Source of the DNA: Gemmatimonadota bacterium
GTDB taxonomy: Bacteria > Gemmatimonadota > Gemmatimonadetes > Gemmatimonadales > GWC2-71-9
Assembly: GCA_016713435.1 (NCBI GenBank)
Contig: JADJPD010000006.1
Span: forward strand, 518,791-582,790
Length of the DNA stretch: 64,000 bases
Reading direction: 5' to 3'
Both the position numbers and the translations under genes were made by a program. Numbering within the stretch: the stretch's first letter is position 1; the number at the start of each line of letters is the position of its first letter. The notes below the pieces were generated by a model. The model worked only from the letters and a program-made list of their open reading frames with translations, made no database searches and was not told where the DNA came from. Below, in pieces: positions 27,700-35,454 of this stretch.

Positions 27700-29093
27700 C
27701 GGCCGCCGGCGGCAGCGCCCTGGATCGCCTCCTCCGCCCCTTCACGGTGGTGCGGGACGGCGAGGGCCCGACCGCCCTCCTGCTCACCGGGAACGTCTTC
27801 CTGCTGCTCACCGCCTATTACGTCATCAAGCCGGTCCGGGAGGCGCTGATCCTCGCGGCGAGCGGGGCGGAGGTCAAGTCGTACGCGGCCGGGGGGCAGG
27901 CGCTCCTGCTGCTGCTCCTAGTGCCGCTCTACGGGCGCCTCGCCGACCGGCTCCCGCGCCGCCGGCTGCTCAACGCGGTCACCGGCTTCTTCGTGGCCTG
28001 CCTGGCGGCGTTCTACCTGCTCGCCGGGGCGGGGGTGCGGGTCGGGATCCCGTTCTTCCTGTGGGTGGGGATCTTCAACCTGATGATCGTGGCCCAGTTC
28101 TGGTCTTTCGCCAACGACCTGTACAGCCGCGAGCAGGGCGAGCGCCTCTTCCCGATCGTGGCGTTCGGGGCGTCGCTCGGGGCGGTGCTCGGGAGCGGGG
28201 TGGCGGGCGCGCTGATCCCGGTGGTGGGCGTGCCGCAGCTGCTGCCCGTTGCCGCGCTGCTCCTGGCCGCGGCGGCCGCCCTCGGCAACCTTGCCGACCG
28301 GCGCGAGCGACGGCGCTGCGAGGCCGGCCTGCCGCCGCGCTTCACCACCGCGGAGATCCCCGCGGCCACCGGCGAGTACCTGGTCCAGGAGGCGGGCGGG
28401 ACCGAGCAGGTCACGGTGTCGCTTGCGGGCGGGCCCGCGCGGCCCGGCACCTTCCGCCTGGTGTTCGAGAGCCGCTACCTGCTCGGCATCGCGCTGCTGC
28501 TGCTGGTGGTGAACTGGGTGAACACCACCGGCGAGTACGTCCTCGGCCGCACCGTCGCGGCCGCCGCAGAAGCGGCGGTGGCGGGCGGAACCGCCGACGG
28601 GCTCGGCGTGGCCGGGTTCATCGGCCGGTTCTACTCGCGCTTCTTCCTCGGCGTGAACCTGGCGGGCCTCCTCCTGCAGCTGCTGGTGGTGCCGCGGCTG
28701 CTCCGCCTCGCGGGCGTCCGGGTGGCGGTGCTGGTCCTCCCCGCGGTGGCCCTGCTCGGGTATGCGCTGCTGGCCTTCGTGCCGCTGCTGGGGGTGGTGC
28801 GCTGGGTGAAGACCGCGGAGAACGCCACCGATTACTCGCTGCAGAACACCGTCCGCAACGTCCTCTTCCTGCCCACCACCCGGGAGCAGAAGTACAAGGC
28901 CAAGCAGGGCATCGACGGCGTCTTCGTGCGGGCGGGCGACGTGCTCTCCGCGCTCTCTGTTTACCTAGGCACCACCGTGCTGGCGCTGGGGCCCCGGGAG
29001 TTTGCGCTCGGCAACCTGGTGCTGGTGCTGGCCTGGCTCGCCCTCGCCGTCGGGACGGGACGCGGCTACGCCCGCCTGACGGGGGCCGCATGA
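27696..29093 (+). CDS. NTT/MFS-type nucleotide carrier-like membrane protein
   Basis: 465 residues, about 12 membrane helices, with AYYVIKPVREALIL near the N-terminus, FWSFANDLYSREQGERLFPI in the middle and NATDYSLQNTVRNVLFLPTTREQKYKAKQGIDG in the second half. These are the marks of the ATP/ADP translocase (NTT, TlcA-like) superfamily found also in free-living bacteria. Whether it carries nucleotides is unknown; in free-living relatives the substrate is unproven. GTG start overlaps the kinase stop, and the stop overlaps the next ATG. Confidence 0.8.
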   Translation: MTAAGGSALDRLLRPFTVVRDGEGPTALLLTGNVFLLLTAYYVIKPVREALILAASGAEVKSYAAGGQALLLLLLVPLYGRLADRLPRRRLLNAVTGFFVACLAAFYLLAGAGVRVGIPFFLWVGIFNLMIVAQFWSFANDLYSREQGERLFPIVAFGASLGAVLGSGVAGALIPVVGVPQLLPVAALLLAAAAALGNLADRRERRRCEAGLPPRFTTAEIPAATGEYLVQEAGGTEQVTVSLAGGPARPGTFRLVFESRYLLGIALLLLVVNWVNTTGEYVLGRTVAAAAEAAVAGGTADGLGVAGFIGRFYSRFFLGVNLAGLLLQLLVVPRLLRLAGVRVAVLVLPAVALLGYALLAFVPLLGVVRWVKTAENATDYSLQNTVRNVLFLPTTREQKYKAKQGIDGVFVRAGDVLSALSVYLGTTVLALGPREFALGNLVLVLAWLALAVGTGRGYARLTGAA

Positions 29094-31607
29094 GGTCCCG
29101 CGGGCTGCTGCTGCTCCTGGCGCTCGCGGCGCCGGCCGCGGCCGCGCAGGTCCGGCCGGCTCCCGCGCCGGGAGATTCGCTGGTGGTGCGGCCCATCGGA
29201 CAGCGGTACGCGGCGGGATGGTTGCGTCGGCTCCTCCTCGGGCGGGAATACCGGAGCCTGTGGGCGGTGCCGGTCACCATCCCGGTACTCGACCTCGCCC
29301 GGTTCGGGGGCGGGCTCACGCCAGTCTCCCGGGGCGGGGGGCAGCAGACCACGAGCCTCCGGTTCCGCGCCGCCGACGGGCGGGAGTTCTACTTCCGGTC
29401 CGTGGACAAGGATCCCTCGCCCAACCTGCCGCCCGAGCTGCGCGGCACCGTGGTGGCCGCCGTGGTGCAGGACCAGATCAGCAGCGCCCACCCCACCGCG
29501 CCGCTCGTGGTGGGGCCACTGCTGGCGGCGGCCGGCGTGCTCCACGGCGAGACGGCGCTCTACATCCTGCCGGACGATCCCCGGCTGGGCGAGCACCGGT
29601 CGCTCGCCGGGCTAATCGGCATGCTCGAGCCCCGCATCGGGGCCGGCTGGGGCGGCGCAACCGAGGTGATCCAGGGCGACGAGCTCTTCACCCGCGTGGA
29701 GCAGGGCCCGGACGACCGGGTGGATGCCCGGGCGTTCCTCACGGCGCGCCTGGTGGACATCCTCGTCGGCGACTGGGACCGGCACCGGGACCAGTGGTCG
29801 TGGGCCCGCTTCGGCGACGCGCTCCCCCACCGCTGGCAGCCCGTCCCGCGCGACCGCGATTTCGCCATGATCCGCTACGACGGCCTGTTCCTCCGCCTCG
29901 GACGGGTCCGGCTGCCGCAGCTCATTGATTTCGGTCCCGAGTACCCGGACGTGCTGGGGCTCACATGGAACGGCCGGGAGCTGGACCGCGCCTTCCTGCC
30001 CGAGCTGGAGCGGCCGACCTGGGACTCGGTCGTGGCCGAGGTGCAGGCGGCCATCACGGACGCGGTCATCGAGGCGGCGGTGCGGCGGATGCCGCCCGAA
30101 CACGTGGCGCTCAACGGCGAGGCCATGGCGGCGGCCCTGCGCCGCCGGCGCGACGCCCTGCCCGAGGTGGCGGCGCGGTTCTACCACATGCTGCTCGAGC
30201 AGGCGGACCTCGTGGCCACGGACGCGGACGACGTTGCCACCATCCGCCCGGCCGGCGCGGACACGGTGGAGGTCACGCTGCGCCGGCCCGGGCAGGCGCC
30301 GTACTTCCTGCGGCGCTTCAGCCGCGCGGACTCGCGGGAGCTTCGGCTGTTCCTGCGGGGCGGTGCGGACAGCCTGCGCCTGGACGACGGCACCCGGCTC
30401 CCCTTCCCAGGTGCGCGTGATCGGCGGGGCAGGTTCGGACGTCCTGCTGGCACCGGGCGACCGGAGGCTCCGCCTGTACGACACCGATCCGGGAACCGTC
30501 GTGTCCCCCGGCGCCGAGGTGGATGCGCGCCCGTTCACCCCGCCCCCCAAGCGCACCCCGACCGAGATACCCCCGCGCGACTGGGGCCATCGCTGGGAGC
30601 CCGCCGGGCTCATCAGCATCGGGCCCGATGTCGGCGTGCTGCTCGGGGCGGGGCGGACCCTCACCACCTACGGCTTCCGCCGGCTTCCCTTCGCCAGCCG
30701 GCACCGCTTCCGCGCCGGGCTGGCCACCGGACCGTGGACCTACCGGGCCGATTACCGGGGGGAGTTCCGGCGCGAGACCTCCCCGGGATGGCTCGAGGTG
30801 TCGGCGCGGGCGTCGGGCATCGACGTGCTCCGGTTCCACGGCTTCGGCAACGAGGTGGCGGCCCCGCGCCCCTCGGAGTTCTACCGGGTCACCCAGCACG
30901 CCCTCGGCGCGGGCGTCGCGGTGGTGCGGCCGCTCGGTGCGCATGTGGAGCTGACGGGCGGCGCCGGGGCCCGCTACGTCGTCACCGACGAGCGCGCCGA
31001 CCGCTTCCTCACCACCCTCGATCCCTACGGCGACGGCCGGTTCGGGGTGGTCGGCGCCCACGCCGGGCTCGCGCTCGACTCGCGCGCCCTGCCCGGCCCG
31101 GCGCGGGATGGGATCCACCTCAACCTCGGCGGGAGCCTCACCCCCGGGTGGTGGGACGCCACGGCGGCGTACGGCGAGGTGCACGGGGACGTGGCCGGGG
31201 TGCTGAATCTCCCCGCCCCCCTGGCGCCGGCGCTGCATGTGCGCGCGGGGGCGCGGAAGCTCTGGGGCCGCTTCCCCTACTTCGATGCGGCCTTCCTCGG
31301 CGACCCGGCCACGGTGCGCCTTGGCCGCGAGAACCGCTACGCCGGGGATGCGGCCGTGTGGGGCGGGAGCGAGCTCTACCTCGGGTTCGGACAGCTGTTC
31401 GTCGGCGCGCCGGCGGAGTTCGGCGTCCTGGGCCTGGCCGAGGCGGGGCGCGTGTACCTGGATGGCGAATCGTCGGATCAGTGGCACGGGGCGGTGGGCG
31501 GCGGGCTCTGGCTGGCGATCCTCGACCGCGACAACCTCGTGAGCGTCTCGGTGGCGCGAAGCGCGGAGCGGACCGCCGCCTACTTCCGGGCCGGGCTCGG
31601 TTTCTGA
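29090..31607 (+). CDS. Outer-membrane beta-barrel protein with kinase-like N-terminal domain (one frameshift)
   Basis: Signal peptide, then about 420 residues resembling the periplasmic part of a family known from Bacteroidota: ATP-site-like TSLRFRAADGREFYFRSV, VVQDQISSAHPTAPLVV, and LVDILVGDWDRHRDQWSWA followed by PVPRDRDFAMIRYDG. The GDWDRH and DRDF motifs recall the catalytic and metal loops of FAM20C/PI4K-type kinases. The C-terminal about 390 residues alternate polar and aromatic strands and end in AYFRAGLGF with terminal Phe, as in outer-membrane barrels. The frame shifts by one near 30405-30412, and the sequence resumes as QVRVIGGAGSDVLL. Function is inference only. Confidence 0.68.
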
Positions 31608-31611
31608 CGCC

Positions 31612-33774
31612 GTGAGCGGCCCGGCTGCCGATCGCCGCGCCACCGCGCTCGCCGCCCTGGCGAGCGGGCTGATGGTGGCCTTCCAGCTCGTGGGGAAGGC
31701 CACCCGGGAGGCACTCTTCCTCGGCGCCTTCGAGGTGGCGGCCCTGCCGCGGATGACCATCGCCGCCGCCGTGGTCTCCGCACTCACGGTCCTCGGGCTC
31801 TCGCGGCTGCTGCTGCGGGCCGGCCCCGCCCGGCTGGTGCCGCGCCTCTTCGTCGCGAGCGCCGTGCTGCTCGTCGCGGAGTGGCTGCTGATGTCGCGCG
31901 CGCCCCGCGCGGCGGTGGTCGCGTATTACCTCCACTTCAGTGCGCTCGGGGCGCTGCTGGTCTCCGGCTTCTGGGCCATGGTGGCCGAGCGCTTCGACCC
32001 GCGCGCTGCCCGGGCCAGCTTCACGCGCATCACCACCGGTGCCTCCCTCGGCGGCCTGCTGGGCGGGCTGCTCACGCTGCCGCTCGGCGCGCGGGTGCCC
32101 GTGGCCGCGCTCCTGCCGCTCCTGGCCGCCCTCCATGCGCTGACGGCCCTGCTGCTCCGGGGTCTCCACCTGGCGGAGCCGGTCGCCGGGGGGGCGCGTG
32201 CCCCGCGGTCCTCCGAGGCGCGGGAGGTGTTCCAAGGCTCCCGCTACCTGCGCCTCCTCGCGAGTCTCGTGATCCTCACGGCGATGGCCGAGGGGCTGCT
32301 CGACTGGGCGTTCAAGGCGCGGGCCCTCGCGGTCGCGCCGAGCGCGGGCGAGCTGCTGCGCTTCTTCACGCTGTTCTACTGCGCCACGGCGCTGCTGGGC
32401 CTGGTGCTCCAGGCTACGCTCCTGCCCGCGCTGCTGGCGCGGCTTGGCTCGGCACGGAGCGCCGCCCTGCTGCCGGCGGGCGTGATCCTCGGGAGCGCGA
32501 CGGGGCTGGTCCTGCCGGGCGTGGTCCCGCTCCTCGGCGCCCGGGCCACCGAAGCCGTCCTGCGCGGGGGCATCTTCCGGAGCGCGTACGAACTCCTGTT
32601 CACGCCGGTCCTCCCCGCGGAGCGGCGCGCCACCAAGCTGCTGGTGGACGTCGGGGCGAGCCGGCTGGGTGACCTCGCGGGAGCCGCCTGCGTGCAGGTG
32701 CTCCTCCTCGGCGCCGGGAATGCCGTCGGTGCGTCCGTCCTCGTGGCCACGATGCTCGCGGCGGCGGGGGCCCTCGCCGTCGCCCGTCAGCTCCATGGCG
32801 GGTATGCCGGTGCCCTGGCGCGGAACCTCACGGTGCGGTCCGGCGGCCTCGACCCCGTGATGGAGGACACGGGTGGGCTGCTCCAGACGCTCACCGAACT
32901 CCGCGCCGAGCCGCCTGCTGCCACGCCCGCGGCGCCTGCGCCCGCACCGGCGGCCGCGCTCCCGCCGGACCGGGCGGCCGCCCTCGCCAGCCCGGATCGC
33001 GAGGTCGTCCGCGCCGCCCTGCGGCAAGGGCCGGTGCCGCCGGACCTGGTCGGGCGGGTGGTCACGCTGCTGGCCTGGGACGCCGTTGCCAGTGAGGCTA
33101 TCGAGGTCCTGGCAGCCCAGGCGGAGGCCGCGGCCCCGCTGCTGATGGCCCGGCTGCTGGATCCCGACGAGGAGTTCGCCGTCCGGCGGCGCCTCGTCCG
33201 CGTGCTGGCCGGTGTGCCCACGCGCGAGGTGTTCACCGCACTGCACGCCGCCCTCAAGGACCGGCGCTTCGAGGTGCGCTACCTGGCGGGGCGGGCCCTC
33301 TACCGGCAGAAGGTGGCCCGCCCCGACCTGGTGGTGGACGACGCGCTGGTCCGCGACGTGGTGCTGACTGAGGTCAGCGTCGGCAAGGGCATCTGGGAGG
33401 GGCGGCGCCTCCTCGATGCCACGGACGACGCCGAGGCGCCCATGGAGACGTCCCTCCTCCGGGACCGCGCCGACCGGAGTCTCGAGCACGTCTTCACGCT
33501 CCTCGCCCTGGTCCTCCCCGAGGAGCCGCTCCGGCTCGCCTATCACGGGCTCCACACGGCGGACCGCCACCTGCGGGGGACCGCGCTCGAGTACCTCGAG
33601 CGGGTGCTGCCTTCCAGGGTCCGGGACCAGCTCTGGCCCTACCTCGAGCCGGAAGGGGCGCGCGGACTCCCGGCGGGCGACGCGGCGGGGGCGCTCGCGC
33701 GCCTGCTCGAGTCGCGGCAGTCCATCATCCTGGCCCTGGAGGCGGCACGGCGCCGGCGAGAGGCCGCGGAATGA
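31612..33774 (+). CDS. NTT-type carrier-like protein fused to HEAT-like repeats
   Basis: 720 residues. The first about 400 form 10-12 membrane helices related to the carrier at 27696 (QLVGKATREALFLGAFEV, FWAMVAERFDPRAARASFTRI, ATKLLVDVGASRLGDLAG). The C-terminal about 300 residues are soluble helical repeats of HEAT type (DRRFEVRYLAGRALYRQKV, GTALEYLERVLPSRVRDQL). The same fusion is seen in NTT relatives of free-living bacteria. GTG start, 4 bases after the preceding stop. It closes the five-gene kinase/NTT operon. Confidence 0.78.
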   Translation: MSGPAADRRATALAALASGLMVAFQLVGKATREALFLGAFEVAALPRMTIAAAVVSALTVLGLSRLLLRAGPARLVPRLFVASAVLLVAEWLLMSRAPRAAVVAYYLHFSALGALLVSGFWAMVAERFDPRAARASFTRITTGASLGGLLGGLLTLPLGARVPVAALLPLLAALHALTALLLRGLHLAEPVAGGARAPRSSEAREVFQGSRYLRLLASLVILTAMAEGLLDWAFKARALAVAPSAGELLRFFTLFYCATALLGLVLQATLLPALLARLGSARSAALLPAGVILGSATGLVLPGVVPLLGARATEAVLRGGIFRSAYELLFTPVLPAERRATKLLVDVGASRLGDLAGAACVQVLLLGAGNAVGASVLVATMLAAAGALAVARQLHGGYAGALARNLTVRSGGLDPVMEDTGGLLQTLTELRAEPPAATPAAPAPAPAAALPPDRAAALASPDREVVRAALRQGPVPPDLVGRVVTLLAWDAVASEAIEVLAAQAEAAAPLLMARLLDPDEEFAVRRRLVRVLAGVPTREVFTALHAALKDRRFEVRYLAGRALYRQKVARPDLVVDDALVRDVVLTEVSVGKGIWEGRRLLDATDDAEAPMETSLLRDRADRSLEHVFTLLALVLPEEPLRLAYHGLHTADRHLRGTALEYLERVLPSRVRDQLWPYLEPEGARGLPAGDAAGALARLLESRQSIILALEAARRRREAAE

Positions 33775-33804
33775 GGAACGGGTATCGCCGGGGTCCCGAC
33801 GGCA

Positions 33805-34248
33805 TCACTCCCGGCTGGTGCTGTCCCGCAGCCGGGCCCAGTTGGCGTCGGCCTTCTGGAGGTAGCCGGCGATGTCCTTGCTCCAGCGGTCCCGCACGTC
33901 GAGCGAGTAGTTCAGGTAGAGCCGGCCATCCACCACGGTGAAGGCCCGCGGGTCGATCTTGGCCCGGTAGCCGCGCGCCATCCCGTAGGCACAATACCCG
34001 CCATAGGCGGGCACGTATCGCGCGGGGTCCGCCTCGAAGGTGGCCTGGCTGGCGGCGCTCACGAAGCGATAGACGGCGCCCTCGTGCGACGCCGTGAAGG
34101 CCGGCGAGCCCGACGTGGCGCGTGCCTCGGTCTGGTAGGCGACGGGATCGTAGCCGTCGAGCGCCAGCCCATTGCGCACGTTCACGGCCTGGGCCTCGAG
34201 CCCGCTCGCGACGACGACCAGGGCCAGCAGGGTGGTCGGCAACTTCAT
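33805..34248 (-). CDS. Secreted YHS-domain protein
   Basis: 147 residues with a signal peptide (KLPTTLLALVVVASGLEAQ) and a YHS domain (LALDGYDPVAYQTEARA, YRFVSAASQATFEADPARYVPAYGGYCAYGM). The YHS domain is a metal-associated module found next to copper or other heavy-metal proteins. The Cys in GGYCAYGMA is kept. GAGG precedes the start. It has an ECF-type promoter upstream. Confidence 0.85.
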   Translation of the reverse strand: MKLPTTLLALVVVASGLEAQAVNVRNGLALDGYDPVAYQTEARATSGSPAFTASHEGAVYRFVSAASQATFEADPARYVPAYGGYCAYGMARGYRAKIDPRAFTVVDGRLYLNYSLDVRDRWSKDIAGYLQKADANWARLRDSTSRE

Positions 34249-34304
34249 CGGAACCTCAGGGGGTCAGGGACGGCGGCCCGCGGGACCATCCCCGGGCGCC
34301 CGGG

Positions 34305-34333
34305 GAAGACGCCGTGCGGCGCCAGGAGGTTCC
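34305..34333 (-). promoter_or_regulatory. ECF-type promoter of the YHS gene
   Basis: On the minus strand GGAACC (34333-34328), 17 bases, GTCTTC (34310-34305). A 16-base palindrome, CCCCGGGCGCCCGGGG (34290-34305), lies at the transcript start and may be an operator or the terminator of the gene upstream. Confidence 0.5.
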
Positions 34334-34345
34334 CGGCCCGCGCTG

Positions 34346-34930
34346 TCAGCGGGGTGAGGTCACGATCGGACACCCGGGCGTCCCGGGGAAGACGCAGCGG
34401 AAGGTGGTGCGGAATCCGGTCCGGTCTCGCGCACGCCAGTCGGCGTATGGCTGGTACTTCGGCGCGGCTTCCAGACGCAACGGTGCCGGGAGGCTGGCGT
34501 AGTAGTCGAGCGCCGTCTCCCACGCCTGGACCTCTTCCTGCCCGATGCCCCAGGAGCCGGGCTGCGCACCGCCCCGGATGTGAATCAGCTCGTGCACCAG
34601 TCCCACGGCGAGCGCCGCCGGCGGCAGGCTGTCGCCCAGGATCAGGACCCGGCCGAAGGTGTGGTCGGTCAGGAAGTCGGGGGCACGTCCGGCCGCCTGC
34701 GTCAGGCGGCTCCCGCGGTTGGCCGCCCGTTCCGCCGGACCGGCGAAGCGCACCTCGTAGCCGGCCGCATCGTACTGCGCCAGCGCCGCTCGGCCCGTTT
34801 CCGAGAGCGCGAGGACCTGCGCCGCCCGCGCCAGCCTCGGCTCGGGCACCCAGCCGTGAGGAACCGGCGGCGCCACGGCGCGGAGCGCGCCAGCCAGCAT
34901 CGTGGTGGTGACGAAGCCAAACGGAAGCAT
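34346..34930 (-). CDS. Hypothetical protein with HExxH metal-binding motif
   Basis: 194 residues, with a weakly hydrophobic N-terminus (GFVTTTMLAGALRAVAPP) that may be a signal peptide. In the middle is LAVGLVHELIHIRGG, a HELIH zinc-binding motif as in gluzincin-type metalloproteases, followed after about 15 residues by EEVQAWETALDYY, which offers a Glu as third ligand. The C-terminus contains a Cys pair (CVFPGTPGC). The family is not recognised. It lies upstream of the YHS gene in the same direction but apparently as a separate unit. Confidence 0.6.
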   Translation of the reverse strand: MLPFGFVTTTMLAGALRAVAPPVPHGWVPEPRLARAAQVLALSETGRAALAQYDAAGYEVRFAGPAERAANRGSRLTQAAGRAPDFLTDHTFGRVLILGDSLPPAALAVGLVHELIHIRGGAQPGSWGIGQEEVQAWETALDYYASLPAPLRLEAAPKYQPYADWRARDRTGFRTTFRCVFPGTPGCPIVTSPR

Positions 34931-35060
34931 GGTGGAAGATACGGAGGCCGAAGCTCGGGCACCCGGGGCGCCAGGGCGGGGGTGAAGCGGGAATTCCTAG
35001 CCTCTTCTGGCAGTTTTCATGGTCCAGGGTGAGAGATATTGCGGACTGGTGGTGTCCCTA

Positions 35061-35089
35061 TTGGCCTGCAGGCGGTAGTAGTGTATCAT
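35061..35089 (+). promoter_or_regulatory. Sigma70-type promoter of feoAB
   Basis: TTGGCC (35061-35066), 17 bases, TATCAT (35084-35089). The start would be near 35096, immediately before the Fur box. Confidence 0.5.
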
Positions 35090-35104
35090 CCATATAGTTG
35101 TTAG

Positions 35105-35119
35105 TGAGAACGATTCTCA
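35105..35119. promoter_or_regulatory. Fur box
   Basis: TGAGAA-CGA-TTCTCA is a perfect palindrome at the expected start of feoAB transcription. This is the Fur/DtxR-type arrangement in which the iron-bound repressor blocks a ferrous-iron uptake operon. Confidence 0.7.
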
Positions 35120-35136
35120 ACTAGCCGAGCCCGCGA

Positions 35137-35421
35137 ATGCTCGAATCCCCGAAGACCGCGCCGAACGCCACCCATCAGGTGGTCATGGCGACCTGCCCGC
35201 TCGCGAATTGCGCGCCGGGGAGTCAGGCCACGGTCGTGGGGCTCGGCTGTTCGCCCGATGAGGGGTGTCGCCTGCGGGCGCTCGGTCTCTATGAAGGAAG
35301 CCAGGTCTGCGTGGTCGAGGCCCGGCACTGCATGCTCGTGGACGTCCGCGGCACCCGCCTCGCCCTGGGGAACGACCTGACCGCCGGCATCACCGTCCAG
35401 CTCGAGCGCCGGTCGGCCTGA
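35137..35421 (+). CDS. feoA: FeoA, ferrous iron transport accessory protein
   Basis: 94 residues with a small SH3-like FeoA domain: GSQATVVGLGCSPDEGCRLRALGLYEGSQV and the C-terminal TRLALGNDLTAGITVQL. FeoA acts in the cytoplasm and modulates FeoB. The N-terminal extension (about 18 residues, with CPLANCAPG) adds two Cys. There is no clear Shine-Dalgarno before ATG 35137. It is first in the Fur-controlled operon and FeoB begins 33 bases later. Confidence 0.88.
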   Translation: MLESPKTAPNATHQVVMATCPLANCAPGSQATVVGLGCSPDEGCRLRALGLYEGSQVCVVEARHCMLVDVRGTRLALGNDLTAGITVQLERRSA

Positions 35422-35454
35422 CGGCCCCCGGATCGCCGCGCGCGATCCCCGCCC

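Noticed and set aside
27311..31615. A single 1434-codon open frame over two genes
   Set aside because: Only the part from 29090 to about 30405 is real; the 5' part is a shadow of the kinase and carrier genes and the 3' part is a shadow after the frameshift.
27696..33774. NTT-like carriers taken as evidence of an intracellular parasite
   Set aside because: Related carriers, including HEAT fusions, occur in free-living bacteria and the rest of the window shows a free-living lifestyle.
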